Assembly: GCA_002502095.1 (NCBI GenBank)
Contig: DAPJ01000022.1
Span: 1 to 64,000, forward strand
Direction: 5' to 3'
Length of the DNA stretch: 64,000 nt
Source of the DNA: Euryarchaeota archaeon UBA62
GTDB taxonomy: Archaea > Thermoplasmatota > Poseidoniia > Poseidoniales > Thalassarchaeaceae
Below are positions 45,287 through 55,300 of the stretch, in pieces. Every line of letters starts with the position of its first letter. The stretch's first letter is position 1. A model generated the notes under the pieces. It was not told the DNA's origin. It ran no database searches and saw nothing but the letters and a program-made list of their open reading frames with translations. Both the position numbers and the translations under genes were made by a program.

Positions 45287-46834
45287 TTAAGCTACTGTAG
45301 TTGCTTGTTGGAGGTTTTTGGCCTCTAAGAAGTGAATTATTGCTTTCTTGACAATCTGTAATATCATATCTATTTCTTCTGTGGTGATAGAAAAGTGAGG
45401 AGTGAATCGTAGGGCATTTAGCCCTCCATGAATGACTCCGAGGCCATTCTTCCTACACCACATCTCAACTTTGTCATGACCAACCACTGGGAAGAAGTCT
45501 GGATCCAATTCAGCGCAAACCAATAGTCCGGTACCTTGGACTGATAGAATTGCCTCTGGAAACTCATTCATTAGCATCTCGAGACCCTCTACGAACTCTT
45601 TTCCCCGGTGTCGAATATTTTGACGTAGATCGGGCGTTATTCTATCTAGAACTGCTATTGCTGTTTCTAGGGCTCGGGGATTTGTAGTCATAGTGTTGCC
45701 ATAGATTCCTGTGACATACAACTCTGCTACATCTGCTGTCATCCCAACAACAGATAGTGGGAACTGTCCGGCATTAATTGCCTTGGACCAAGCTTCCATA
45801 TCAGGAGCTTCGGAGTCTTGGAAGCCTTCGTAGTCAACTATACTGAGACATCCCTGACCCCTGAGACCGGCTTGGACTGAATCAATGATTAGCATCGAAC
45901 CATGTTCCTTAGTCAATTTTCTTGCCTCATCGTAGAAGTCCCTATCGATACATAACCCCGGAGCACCTTCTCCTTGAACTGGCTCGATAGCAAGTAGCTC
46001 AATGAAAACACCATCCCTGTCCGCCTGATGAAATGCTTCCCTAAGTGCATGGATATCATTTGCTGGGATCAGAGACAAATTATTCCTATTTTGAAAGGTA
46101 TTCAGATTTCTGTCGTATCCATCCTTGCAGGAGTGTGAAATCTGCGCGGGCCTGTCTGTTCGTCCGTGGAATGCCCTTTCTATTGCGATCATCCTCGTGG
46201 GCTTTCCTTCGTGCTTACCTCCAGGTCCTGTCATCTTCAAGGCATTAACGTCAGATATCCTCATTCCAACAGTCATAGATTCCGAACCGGAATTCATACA
46301 GATGAATCTATCAAACGGGCATTCCCCTCTAGTATGCCCTATTTCCTTCCTTAGCCTGTCAGCAAGTCTCTTCTGACTGAATGAAGCGGTCATTACATTT
46401 GCCATAACCCAGTTCTTTTGCATGGAAGAGATAACGTCATCTGGACCGTGTCCCATTCCAAGCATCCCATACCCCCCGTTATCATGGATTACAGCGCCAT
46501 GTGATGTGATAATCCATGGACCCCTAGCTGAAATAGCAACATAGGGGTTAACAGTCGCGGCAGAGTAGAAGTTAACGAAGTCTGACTGAAGTGTGGAAAT
46601 TAGTGTATCCTCATCTATAGATTGCATATCTAAGTCAGATTCAGAAGATAGCGTGTCGAAAGATAGTTTGGCTTCATCAATAGCTACCTTGAGAGAAGGA
46701 TCCGCATCGATAAAGGACAAGATGACATCATCCGGAAGACCGGTTGTAGAGCAACTACCAGTGTGGTTACGAATTGCATGTAGAATATCGAGACTCGCAG
46801 ACATCGATTGTCCGAGGTAAAGGTTGCTCATCAA
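45287..46834 (-). CDS. Class III PLP-dependent aminotransferase
   Basis: The protein has 515 residues (start 46834 or the second ATG 46831); the N-terminal ~90 residues extend beyond the usual fold. Typical parts are FICMNSGSESMTVGMRIS, the RMIAIERAFHGRTDRPAQISH loop, AIEPVQGEGAP, LIIDSVQAGLRGQGCLS (D-x-V/Q-x-G) and the PLP lysine in AWSKAINAGQFPLS, then GNTMTTNPRALETAIAVL. Class III enzymes act on omega-amino groups (ornithine, 4-aminobutyrate, lysine). The substrate cannot be fixed here. It is upstream of the epimerase-like gene. Confidence 0.85.
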   Translation of the reverse strand: MMSNLYLGQSMSASLDILHAIRNHTGSCSTTGLPDDVILSFIDADPSLKVAIDEAKLSFDTLSSESDLDMQSIDEDTLISTLQSDFVNFYSAATVNPYVAISARGPWIITSHGAVIHDNGGYGMLGMGHGPDDVISSMQKNWVMANVMTASFSQKRLADRLRKEIGHTRGECPFDRFICMNSGSESMTVGMRISDVNALKMTGPGGKHEGKPTRMIAIERAFHGRTDRPAQISHSCKDGYDRNLNTFQNRNNLSLIPANDIHALREAFHQADRDGVFIELLAIEPVQGEGAPGLCIDRDFYDEARKLTKEHGSMLIIDSVQAGLRGQGCLSIVDYEGFQDSEAPDMEAWSKAINAGQFPLSVVGMTADVAELYVTGIYGNTMTTNPRALETAIAVLDRITPDLRQNIRHRGKEFVEGLEMLMNEFPEAILSVQGTGLLVCAELDPDFFPVVGHDKVEMWCRKNGLGVIHGGLNALRFTPHFSITTEEIDMILQIVKKAIIHFLEAKNLQQATTVA

Positions 46835-47027
46835 GGTTCTTGGTCAACGCTCTGAACAGGTAGGGATTATCCTGGCTTCGAAGAGAAACAGAAATTCTGA
46901 TAATCTATCGAAAAATTAAACACACTTTAAATTTTGAATAGGAAATTTATGATATTAATGAAATTTTCAATTAGATTATCAGTCTTAATTATAGCATAGT
47001 ATAAGTGCTAATCCGGACTCTGGGGAT
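46835..47027. other. AT-rich intergenic region between divergent genes
   Basis: About 193 bases, the longest gene-free stretch. From ~46910 to 47005 it is markedly richer in A/T than any neighbour, with runs such as AAAATTAAA, TTTAAATTTTG and AATTTTCAATTAG. It holds promoters for both the aminotransferase and the PRC-barrel-like gene. No tRNA, long repeat or origin-box array was recognised. Confidence 0.45.
46998..47006 (+). promoter_or_regulatory. TATA box of the 47028 gene
   Basis: TAGTATAAG is centred about 25 bases before ATG 47028, so the mRNA is probably leaderless and this ATG is the true start. Confidence 0.5.
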
Positions 47028-47675
47028 ATGAAGAGGAAGCGCGGGGGATGCAACTCAGTTCCAATTGGTGAGAAAATGAATGACGAATACAGGATACAGG
47101 AATTACTTCAGAGAGACGTGTACGTAGGTGACAAGTTCGTAGGCGTGATCACAGGGGAAAGATTTCACCCCCGGGATGAATGCGTGCAATCACTGAGGCT
47201 CCAGGTCGTACCAGGGATAGCTGAGGAATTCATGAGGAAACCTGCAGAAAGTGCTCCTCTCTCGAAGGAACTAGTGCACAGCATTAGGCCAGATGGTGCG
47301 ATAAAACTCTCGAAATCGATGAGAGAGCTTCAGAGGAGATGGAGGAATACTGTGAGGATCTCTGAAGAGTTATTCGCACCTGACGAGCTCCTAGACAGGG
47401 CTGTACTTGACAATGATGGAATAGACATAGGCAACGTTGTTGGGATGGTCAAGATCAAGAGGACCTACAGAGGAGTGGTTGTTAATCCTCATTTCATGGT
47501 CAAAAGGAAACATGGACTTCCTGATACCCTGATAATTCCAGTTGGACAGCTAGCTCGGACTACCTCTAGATTAGATGAAGTCATTCTGAGGTGCACAGTG
47601 AAGCGCCTAACGACTCTTCCGAGCTTCTTGAAACTCAACGGGGACGACGCTGAAGAGTTCGATGAGGCTGAGTAG
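47028..47675 (+). CDS. Conserved-looking protein with two PRC-barrel-like segments
   Basis: The protein has 215 residues. An ATG at 47076 is an alternative but lacks promoter support. Two segments resemble PRC beta-barrels: LLQRDVYVGDKFVGVITGERFHPRDE near residue 25 and VLDNDGIDIGNVVGMVKIKRTYRGVVVNPHFMV near 120. Between them is a charged helical linker (SMRELQRRWRNTVRISEEL). PRC barrels occur in ribosome-maturation factor RimM and in photosystem proteins; many archaeal ones are unstudied. The lysine/arginine-rich N-terminus (MKRKRGG) suggests nucleic acid contact. It lies next to tRNA-Ile and the ribosomal block, so a role in translation is a guess. Confidence 0.55.
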   Translation: MKRKRGGCNSVPIGEKMNDEYRIQELLQRDVYVGDKFVGVITGERFHPRDECVQSLRLQVVPGIAEEFMRKPAESAPLSKELVHSIRPDGAIKLSKSMRELQRRWRNTVRISEELFAPDELLDRAVLDNDGIDIGNVVGMVKIKRTYRGVVVNPHFMVKRKHGLPDTLIIPVGQLARTTSRLDEVILRCTVKRLTTLPSFLKLNGDDAEEFDEAE

Positions 47676-47712
47676 GTTTCAAATCAGTATCCCATGTCGG
47701 ACGGTTGCTCAA

Positions 47713-47790
47713 GGGCGTGTAGCTTAGTTTGGCTGGAGCACCCGGCTGATAACCGGGAGGCCACAGGTTCAAATCCTGTCATGCCCACCA
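47713..47790 (+). tRNA. tRNA-Ile, anticodon GAU, with encoded CCA
   Basis: The acceptor GGGCGTG pairs with CATGCCC (one G-U). The anticodon stem is CCCGG/CCGGG with loop CTGATAA (anticodon GAT). The T arm is ACAGG-TTCAAAT-CCTGT. The discriminator is A, and CCA is encoded at 47788-47790. No intron is seen. Confidence 0.96.
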
Positions 47791-47848
47791 CAACAGTCCT
47801 AAATCAAGCGGTAGCGTCATGAAGGAGGCTCAGTTCGGCTTCCTGTAC

Positions 47849-48778
47849 ATGCCAGTGCTCAGCGGCTCCTCAGGCCGTGATTTGGCCATCTCTTTGTCCG
47901 AGATTCTAGGGATGAATTCTGTTGCAATCGAAAGTAGGAAATTTCCTGATGGAGAAGGCTATGTCAGAGTACCGAGTGAGGCTTTTGATGAAATCAGATC
48001 AGAGCCTGTGATTCTAGTTTCCAATACATTCCCAGATTCAGGGATAATGAGGACCATTTTGATGTTAGAGGCTATTAATGATATCAGGAAAGGTGATCTT
48101 GAGAACTTCAAAGGGGAGGGGGATCAGAATCTCGATTATGTTGGCCCAGGTGTTTTTCTCGCCATTCCATACTATGGTTATGCCAGACAAGATAAGAGAT
48201 TCTCACCAGGGGAGACAGTTTCTGCAAGAGTAATCTCGAACATCTTAGGGAAAGTCTGTGATGGCATGGTGATACTCGACCTCCATGAGCCTAAAGTTCT
48301 GGAAGATTGTGATTTTCCGGTAAAATTCGTTAGTTCTATGCCAGAAATTGCTGAGAGGCTCAAAGAGGAAGTTGATCCCGACTTCATCCTAAGCCCTGAC
48401 AAGGGCGCGATAGATAGAGCAAGCGAGGTGGCGTCTATAGGAGGCTGGGAATTCAGTTACCTGGAGAAAACTAGGATTGACGCTCACACCATAGAGCATC
48501 AGGCGAAGGACCTTGACGTCAAGGGGAAGGTAGTAGCCATAGTTGATGACATGATTAGTACTGGTGGGACAATATGCAGAGCTAGCGATGCTCTGAGGAG
48601 GCAGGGGGCCACATCAGTGTATGCGGCGTGCACTCATGGACTGTTCACTGGAGGTGCGCTGTCGAAACTGGCAAGTCATGTAGATGGCGTATACACAACT
48701 GACTCGCTGAGGAATCCTCGTTCCGTGGTGAGTTCGGCTCCTGCTCTGGCGCGTGGATTGAGAGAATTGATGGGATGA
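47849..48778 (+). CDS. prs: Ribose-phosphate pyrophosphokinase (PRPP synthetase)
   Basis: From ATG 47849 it has 309 residues and begins VLSGSSGRDLA as the family does; an ATG at 47819 adds ten. It makes PRPP from ribose 5-phosphate and ATP. Recognisable parts are the flexible loop YYGYARQDKRFSPGE, DLHEPK (metal site; usual form DPH/DLH), SPDKGAIDRA and the PRPP-binding loop VVAIVDDMISTGGTICRA. It follows tRNA-Ile and precedes the L7Ae promoter. Confidence 0.94.
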   Translation: MPVLSGSSGRDLAISLSEILGMNSVAIESRKFPDGEGYVRVPSEAFDEIRSEPVILVSNTFPDSGIMRTILMLEAINDIRKGDLENFKGEGDQNLDYVGPGVFLAIPYYGYARQDKRFSPGETVSARVISNILGKVCDGMVILDLHEPKVLEDCDFPVKFVSSMPEIAERLKEEVDPDFILSPDKGAIDRASEVASIGGWEFSYLEKTRIDAHTIEHQAKDLDVKGKVVAIVDDMISTGGTICRASDALRRQGATSVYAACTHGLFTGGALSKLASHVDGVYTTDSLRNPRSVVSSAPALARGLRELMG

Positions 48779-48813
48779 ATGCTCACAATGAGAGGCGTTC
48801 CCAATACGTTGCG

Positions 48814-48820
48814 TTTATAT
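48814..48820 (+). promoter_or_regulatory. TATA box before rpl7ae
   Basis: TTTATAT sits about 50 bases before ATG 48867, so transcription near 48843 would give a ~24-base leader that carries the SD GAGGAG. Confidence 0.5.
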
Positions 48821-48866
48821 CGGCCATGTCGTGCGCCGGCTTACCCAGCACGAGGAGATGTATCCA

Positions 48867-49247
48867 ATGAGTGTTCACATAGCGTTTGAGACCCCGAAAG
48901 ACATACAAGAGCAAGTTTACGAACTTGTGAAAGCGATTGGCAAGGACGGAAGAGGCAAAATCAAGAAGGGTGCCAATGAGGTCACCAAGGCCGCTGAGAG
49001 AGGAATTGCATCGATGATCGTAATGGCAGAGAACGTAAACCCGGGCGAGCTACTGGCTCATGTCCCCATGATTTGCAAAGAGAAGGGTATACCATTCATC
49101 TACGTTGAAGATCAGGGATACCTAGCTGACTCAGCTGGAATGACTGCAGGAACCAGAACGGCGGCTGTAGCAGTTCTGGATGTAGACAAAGAAGCCCAGG
49201 ACATATTCAATGAGGTCAAGGGTCACTACGAGACTCTAGCGAAGTAA
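48867..49247 (+). CDS. rpl7ae: 50S ribosomal protein L7Ae
   Basis: The protein has 126 residues from ATG 48867, with GAGGAG upstream. L7Ae binds kink-turns in 23S rRNA, box C/D and H/ACA sRNAs and RNase P. Family parts: [48 protein letters not shown] (RNA-binding G-x-N-E and the LLAHVP motif) and [12 protein letters not shown]. The longer GTG frame at 48831 is not typical. It is followed by rps28e and rpl24e, the standard archaeal order. Confidence 0.97.
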   Translation: MSVHIAFETPKDIQEQVYELVKAIGKDGRGKIKKGANEVTKAAERGIASMIVMAENVNPGELLAHVPMICKEKGIPFIYVEDQGYLADSAGMTAGTRTAAVAVLDVDKEAQDIFNEVKGHYETLAK

Positions 49248-49263
49248 ATTGGAGGCTGAAAAA

Positions 49264-49482
49264 TTGGCTCAAGAATCATGGCCCGCAGAGGTGGTTGAAA
49301 TTGTCGGTAGAACTGGCATGAGCGGAGAGGCCATACAGGTAAAGGTCAGAGTTGACGACTCAAACAATCCAAGGGATATCGGAAGAATCATTTCCAGAAA
49401 TGTTTTGGGACCAGTTCGTGTTGGTGACATACTAATGCTCAGGGACACTGGTAGAGAGGCTCGTCGCCTAGGTAATCGATGA
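49264..49482 (+). CDS. rps28e: 30S ribosomal protein S28e
   Basis: From TTG 49264 it has 72 residues; GGAGG lies 8 bases upstream (49251-49255), which favours this start over TTG 49249. Family parts: [42 protein letters not shown] and the basic end REARRLGNR. It is part of the L7Ae-S28e-L24e operon. Confidence 0.95.
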   Translation: MAQESWPAEVVEIVGRTGMSGEAIQVKVRVDDSNNPRDIGRIISRNVLGPVRVGDILMLRDTGREARRLGNR

Positions 49483-49491
49483 GGTGTGATT

Positions 49492-49683
49492 ATGCCAGAG
49501 ACAAGAGTTTGTAGCTTCACCAGCGAGGAAATTGAGCCTGGTACTGGCCTGATGTACATCAAGAGAGATGGATCTGTAATGTGGTTCAAGGATAGTAAGG
49601 CTAGGAAGAACGCCCTCAAACTCAGGAGAAATCCAAGAAGACTCAAGTGGACTCAAAGATACGTGAAGGGTGGAATCAAGTAA
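49492..49683 (+). CDS. rpl24e: 50S ribosomal protein L24e lacking the zinc-ribbon cysteines
   Basis: From ATG 49492 it has 63 residues; GAGGTG is 5 bases upstream. The family fold is clear: SFTSEEIEPGTGLMYIKRDGSVMWF and RRNPRRLKWTQRYVKGG. The usual CxxC..CxxxC ribbon is mostly lost: only the first Cys (VCSF) remains, and the other three positions are Thr, Lys and Ala. The protein may fold without zinc. Confidence 0.95.
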   Translation: MPETRVCSFTSEEIEPGTGLMYIKRDGSVMWFKDSKARKNALKLRRNPRRLKWTQRYVKGGIK

Positions 49684-49764
49684 TTCCTCCATATCCGTAT
49701 TCTATCAAGGCTTATTGAGAATAAATCGGTATAGAATAAGTCAGTGCTACGGAAGGGCCCTTCA

Positions 49765-49860
49765 ATGGGGCTTGTTCACATTCTCGCAACGGCTATGCAT
49801 CTAATAGTGATAGTTTGGATACTTTGGTGTATGAGACCGCCTAAGAAGCTGTTTTCATAG
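49765..49860 (+). CDS. Possible 31-residue single-TM microprotein
   Basis: ATG 49765 to TAG 49860 encodes a hydrophobic helix (LVHILATAMHLIVIVWILW) followed by [10 protein letters not shown], a pattern of a small tail-charged membrane peptide. GGAAGGG precedes it. It overlaps the maeB stop by 6 bases. The evidence is only composition and position. Confidence 0.25.
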   Translation: MGLVHILATAMHLIVIVWILWCMRPPKKLFS

Positions 49861-52137
49861 CTTCTGCCAGTCGTGCCTCTGAGCGTCCACTGCACAGATT
49901 GCCGCCATATGGACCACATCTCTCACACTATCTCCTCTTTGCAATACGTGTGCGGGCTTTGAAAGTCCCTCTAGAATTGGGCCAGTCATCTCTGCTCCTG
50001 CGATCCTCTGAAGAAGTTTGTAGGCAATGTTTGCAGATGCTAGGTTGGGACAAATGAGAATATTTGCCGGTCCATCGAATGACATGAACGGATATTCCTT
50101 CTGAATCTCTGGTACTAAAGCCGTATCGGCTTGCATCGGGCCATCGATGATTAGGTCTGGATCAAGCTCTCTAGCGATTGAGATAGCTTCCTCGACCCTA
50201 TCGGTTCTCATTTCCGATGAGGTGCCGAAGTTAGAGAATGAAAGCATTGCAACTCTTGGTTTGACGCCGAATCTCCTGGCTACCTTGGCAGTCTGTACTG
50301 CTATCTCTGCTAAAGTCCTAGAATCGGGGTAGATATTGATAGTGGCGTCACCAATGAACATCAGATCACCATTCACAGTCATCATATACATCCCTACTAT
50401 TCTGTGGGAGTCCTTCTCGGGACCTATGATTTGTAAGCAGGGTTTAACGATATCCGGATAGTGATGGGATACCCCCCCAAGATATCCATCAGCATCTCCC
50501 ATGTGGACCATCATAGGTGCGAAATAGGTTGAGTTCTTCATTAGACGGGTTGCATCTTCCAAGGTAACGCCCTTCCTACCCCTGATTTTGTGTAATTCCT
50601 CAGCATAAGTTCCTCTCCTTCTTGGATCGTATCTCACGTCTATCTCCTCACATTCGAAGCTTAATCCAAGCTCCTCTTTGACTGCTCCGATTCTATTTAT
50701 GTTTCCAAGCAGTATTGGTTCGCAAATACCTTCAGAGATACATTGAGATGCTGCCTTGATTACTGTGGGGTCCTCCCCCTCACAGAACACAATTCTCTTC
50801 TTATCCCTCTTGGCTTGATTGATGACCCTTCTCATTATTGATCTTGTGAGACCCAGTCTTGCTTCGAGCTCTTCTCTGTACCCCTCATAGCTGAAGTCGT
50901 TGGATGATATTCCTGCTACTCCCTCCTCAACGGCGGCGGCCGCCACAGCACTTGCTTCCCAAATGAGAACTCTGGCATCGAATGGCTTTGGAATGATATA
51001 TTCTGGTCCAAATTGAATCTGCTCTCCATCATAGGCGGAAAGAACGTCATCAGGCACTGTCTCCCTGGCTAGTTCTGCGATTGCCTTTGTGGCCGCCATC
51101 TTCATGCCCTCAGTAATCCTAGTAGCTCTTACATCAAGAGCGCCCCTGAAGATGTAAGGAAATCCTAGGACATTGTTAATCTGATTAGGATAGTCTGACC
51201 TACCGGTGGCGATAATCGCGTCATCTCTCACCGACATTACATCCTCGGGCAGAATTTCAGGATCGGGATTGGCAAGAGCGAAAATGAGGGGTCTTTCAGC
51301 CATTGATTTGACCATTTCTGAGGATACTAGGCCGCCCTTTGACAGGCCCAAGAAAACGTCAGAACCAACCATGGCCTCAGAGATACTTCCATCGGGCAGA
51401 TTCCTCACGAATTCAGCTTTGTATTCATTCAATTCCCCAGATTCCAGCCTGGTATTGGTTAATATTCCCTTTGAGTCTACCATCACAATGTTCGTCTTGT
51501 TTACTCCTAACCTCACGTAATGCCGAGCGCAAGATATTGCTGAAGCTCCAGCTCCAGAAATTACTATTTTGACTTCTGAGATTTCTTTATCTACTAATTC
51601 GAGACCGTTCAGAAGCGCCGCACCAGATATGATAGCTGTCCCATGCTGATCATCATGCATTACTGGAATGTCTAGCTCTTCCACAAGTCTTCTCTCAATC
51701 TCAAAACATTCTGGAGCTTTGATATCTTCAAGATTGATTCCTCCGAAGGTGGGAGCAATGGCTTTGACAGTGTCGACGAAACCATCAACATCGATCTTGT
51801 CCACCTCAATGTCGAAGACATCGATATCGGCGAATGCCTTGAACAGTAACCCCTTTCCTTCCATAACCGGTTTACCTGCAAGCGGTCCTATGTCACCAAG
51901 TCCGAGAACGGCAGTACCGTTGCTTACTACTGCTACCAGATTACCCTTCGAGGTGTATCTGTAAGCACTATCTGGATCAGTCTCTATCTCCTTGCATGGG
52001 AACGCAACCCCGGGCGAATATGCCAGAGATAGCTCGTGGGAAGTTCCATGCGGTTTTGTAGGAACTACAGTAAGCTTTCCAGCAGGCTTTGCCGCGTGAT
52101 AGTCCAATGCTTCCTTGCGGAGCCTGTCATCTGTCAT
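49855..52137 (-). CDS. maeB: NADP-malic enzyme with phosphotransacetylase-like domain
   Basis: The protein has 760 residues from ATG 52137. The N-terminal ~430 residues are malic enzyme: [65 protein letters not shown] and [17 protein letters not shown] for NADP. The C-terminal ~330 residues are a phosphate acetyl/butyryltransferase domain ([61 protein letters not shown]). This architecture is MaeB, in which the second domain is mainly regulatory (acetyl-CoA). It decarboxylates malate to pyruvate and yields NADPH. Confidence 0.95.
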   Translation of the reverse strand: MTDDRLRKEALDYHAAKPAGKLTVVPTKPHGTSHELSLAYSPGVAFPCKEIETDPDSAYRYTSKGNLVAVVSNGTAVLGLGDIGPLAGKPVMEGKGLLFKAFADIDVFDIEVDKIDVDGFVDTVKAIAPTFGGINLEDIKAPECFEIERRLVEELDIPVMHDDQHGTAIISGAALLNGLELVDKEISEVKIVISGAGASAISCARHYVRLGVNKTNIVMVDSKGILTNTRLESGELNEYKAEFVRNLPDGSISEAMVGSDVFLGLSKGGLVSSEMVKSMAERPLIFALANPDPEILPEDVMSVRDDAIIATGRSDYPNQINNVLGFPYIFRGALDVRATRITEGMKMAATKAIAELARETVPDDVLSAYDGEQIQFGPEYIIPKPFDARVLIWEASAVAAAAVEEGVAGISSNDFSYEGYREELEARLGLTRSIMRRVINQAKRDKKRIVFCEGEDPTVIKAASQCISEGICEPILLGNINRIGAVKEELGLSFECEEIDVRYDPRRRGTYAEELHKIRGRKGVTLEDATRLMKNSTYFAPMMVHMGDADGYLGGVSHHYPDIVKPCLQIIGPEKDSHRIVGMYMMTVNGDLMFIGDATINIYPDSRTLAEIAVQTAKVARRFGVKPRVAMLSFSNFGTSSEMRTDRVEEAISIARELDPDLIIDGPMQADTALVPEIQKEYPFMSFDGPANILICPNLASANIAYKLLQRIAGAEMTGPILEGLSKPAHVLQRGDSVRDVVHMAAICAVDAQRHDWQKL

Positions 52138-52260
52138 ACCAACAACCCGTAATCCCGTCCTACCCACCCCTCTTTGATGCTATCCTAACCTGCTCAATTT
52201 TATTATCAGCCGACTAGTAAGCGTTTAATGTGATGATTAGGAGGTACAGTTTACTGTTTT

Positions 52261-52275
52261 TCCACCTTCGGTGGA
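52261..52275. other. Hairpin TCCACC-TTC-GGTGGA upstream of the giant gene
   Basis: A perfect 6-base inverted repeat with a 3-base loop, preceded by a T-run. It lies in the 200-base divergent region between maeB and the giant surface gene. It may be an operator or part of an RNA hairpin. Confidence 0.35.
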
Positions 52276-52310
52276 TGTAAGCATGTATCACTCAACGACC
52301 CACACCATTC

Positions 52311-52316
52311 AATATA
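52311..52316 (+). promoter_or_regulatory. TATA-like AATATA of the giant surface protein gene
   Basis: Centred about 25 bases before GTG 52338, which supports that GTG as the start of a leaderless mRNA over the earlier in-frame GTG 52317. Confidence 0.4.
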
Positions 52317-52337
52317 GTGATAGAATGCCGAACCTCC

Positions 52338-55300
52338 GTGCATACACTAGGTTCTGACTCGGGGACTGCTCCTAAGAGGAGTGCCCTGTTGCTTGTAGGA
52401 CTGATGGTCCTCCTTCCGTGGTCCTCATTTGGAGACTATGAATTGGTTGATACTGAGGAGTCGTCATATACAGTCCAGAGGGCATGGGGTTCATCTGGTT
52501 ACAACGACACTGGATGGGTCGATCTTGTCGCATCTGGCGCGGACCCCACAAACCAGACTTTTGCCTATGGGGACATGTTTCTGAATTTCGCCCCGGGTGC
52601 GGAGATATCTAACCTGACCTTCGAGATAGCAGTAGATGGCGCCGAGGATTATTGCGTTGATGAGCCACAGCTGACCCTGATCAATAGTCAGACACCGATT
52701 CTAGATTGGAGGGGTAATGATTGGCTAGGTTGCCAGTTTGACTTCAATGATAACCCTCCAAGTCTGGTAGGGGGGGAGCTTTCCACATCCTTACAGCCAA
52801 ATTCTGTTAGTGACGCTGCTTGGGTCCTCCCAGCAGGGATCTCAATCTCAGATTTGGTGATAGAAGCATTAACACCGTCTGATCCTAGGATATCTTTCTC
52901 TCCTACCGAAGTAGAAGTTCATGGCAGTGCAGTGAATCCCATTGATGGTAGGCTTTACGTCCTGCTTGGGGATGATTTGATTCATCTGGATAGTAGCGCT
53001 TCCGAGGCCTGTCAATGGAGATGCCCTGGAATAATTCTCATAGACGAGCTTGTCTATGGGAGGAGTATTTCCATTGACACAGCTGGCAATAGGCTCGTAG
53101 TTGGTACTGCCAATGGGACCATAGTAACCCAGTCACTGGTAGACTCTTCCGAGGGAGCTGTACTACAGCCTGGTGGAACGGGGGAGCTGGGAGTCTCTGC
53201 CACCACAACTGGGGCAGATGGGGTGATATGGGCAGTGACCGGCTGTGATTTGAGATTCCTTCCTCCAGGAGACGGGAGCGGTGCACTGACCAACTGGGAG
53301 GAGTACCAATTCTGCTCTTCTTCCTCTGATCAAGCTACAGACATACTGGTGAACTCGGGAAGCTTGATGATTTCTACTGGGGCAAACGGCGTCTACGTCA
53401 TTAATTACAATCTCAGTAGTAATCAATCCTTGGTGGGCATACAGAGTATTGACAGATGGGATAGTGGCAACTTCCTCGCAAGCAACAGAATCACTGATTT
53501 GCAGATGATGGGGAATCAGCTACTAATCTCCACAGAGAATGCGGGAATCAGCAGAAGAGATATGTCAACCTCTACTTGGCTTTCGAGGTGGTCTACAGGG
53601 AACGCACTCGCTTCCAATAATGTAATTGGGACTTCAGTATCTAATGGTTGGCTACACGTTCTTGCAGGAAACACACTTCAGTCATACGAAATTTCTGCGG
53701 GAGTTTTCAGAGCTCAGGAAACCATGCAAGGTATTGGATTACTGGATAATGCAGTTTCGATTTCATCATGGCCCTCTGGCGTTGGATTCAGAGGACCTGC
53801 TGTCGGGATGTCAGTTCTCATAGACTCTACTGGTGTGATGGCCATGCAACATGAAGATTCTCCGATGGGAGTGGAGTACCTAGTTAGTAGCCCAGTTACT
53901 GACCCCATGAGATTAGCAGTAAGTATAGACGATAGTGAAGATGGTCAGATATGGGTGGCAGGCGATACAACGATTGACAGATTCAATAATTCTGGAAGAA
54001 GATGGTCGAGCCCCATTGATGTGAGTGATTACGCTGGTCAGCAGATGCAATCCGTGACCTCGATTGTTCAGGATGACTCTGGCCAGGTATGGGTCGGAAC
54101 TGCCGAATCCGGACTACTGAGATTCGATTCGGAGACAGGTGCGTACCAAGGAGGCATGAGTGGGCTCGGTTCTGATAGCATCATTTCGATGTCGTACGAT
54201 GATTACACGCAAACTCTTGTGGTTGGGCACCCAGAGAATGGGGTCTCACTAGTCAATACTTCCACGATAAGTCTCACTGATACATACGATACTGGCGATG
54301 GTTTGGATTCAGACTTGGTAGTGGATGTTGCTTCCAGGTACGGAATAGCATACATGGCTACTCCAGACAGCGGGCTGATGAGATTGGATTTGGCGGAGTT
54401 ACAGATTCTAGGTTCTTGGCAGTCTCTCGGAGCGGATAATCTAGAAGAAGCTCCGATAGCCGTAGATGGGGATACTGTTTACCTTGGGCTAACTGGATTC
54501 GGAATAATGGTACTCGATAGGATCAACGGAGATATCAGAGACCTTCTAACGGTTGATAATAGTGGCCTCCCAGATAATGATGTACTGTCTCTGTACATCT
54601 ATGGTGGGGATTTGGTTGTCGGATCAAGAGTGGCGAATACAGGTGCTCAATCGAATGGTGGCCTTGCTATCTGGGATGGGGCATCTTGGGATCAGCTCGA
54701 AACGAATATTCCGGGGTGGAACAATGACCCCTGGGAATTCAATGATATCACCAGCGATGGTTCAGATATTTATGCCGCTACAAATAGGGGAGCCTGTGCA
54801 TGGGGAGATACCGGGCAGGGTACACTGGATCTACTTGAGTGCCTTACCACTGGCGGTGGTTCGGAAATGCCGTCTCGGCAGGTAAACTCTGTCGATCTGA
54901 TTGGTAATGACTCGGATGGGTATCCGATACTTTACGCCGGAACTGATGGCGGTGCAGTAGTAGTAGATACCAGCGAGCTTGGTGGTGTTGATGGTTTTGA
55001 AATCATTGATGTTTGGACCGCCGGTGACGACACTCAGCGTGCGAAGACCGTGAAGATAGGAGAGATACTCTATCTCGGATTTGAGAATACTGGAATTGCC
55101 AGATATGACTTGGCCAACGAGGAGTGGCTTACCACTTGGGACAGCACGCAGGGATACATCGATGATGATGATGTCACTACACTGATTCCAGGCCGGCAGA
55201 GCGGGACAATGTGGGCAGGAGGAGATTTTGGACTTACCCTAATAGATGTGATTAATGATACGGTTCTCATCGACTGGGATAGAGGATCTAATACCAATGG

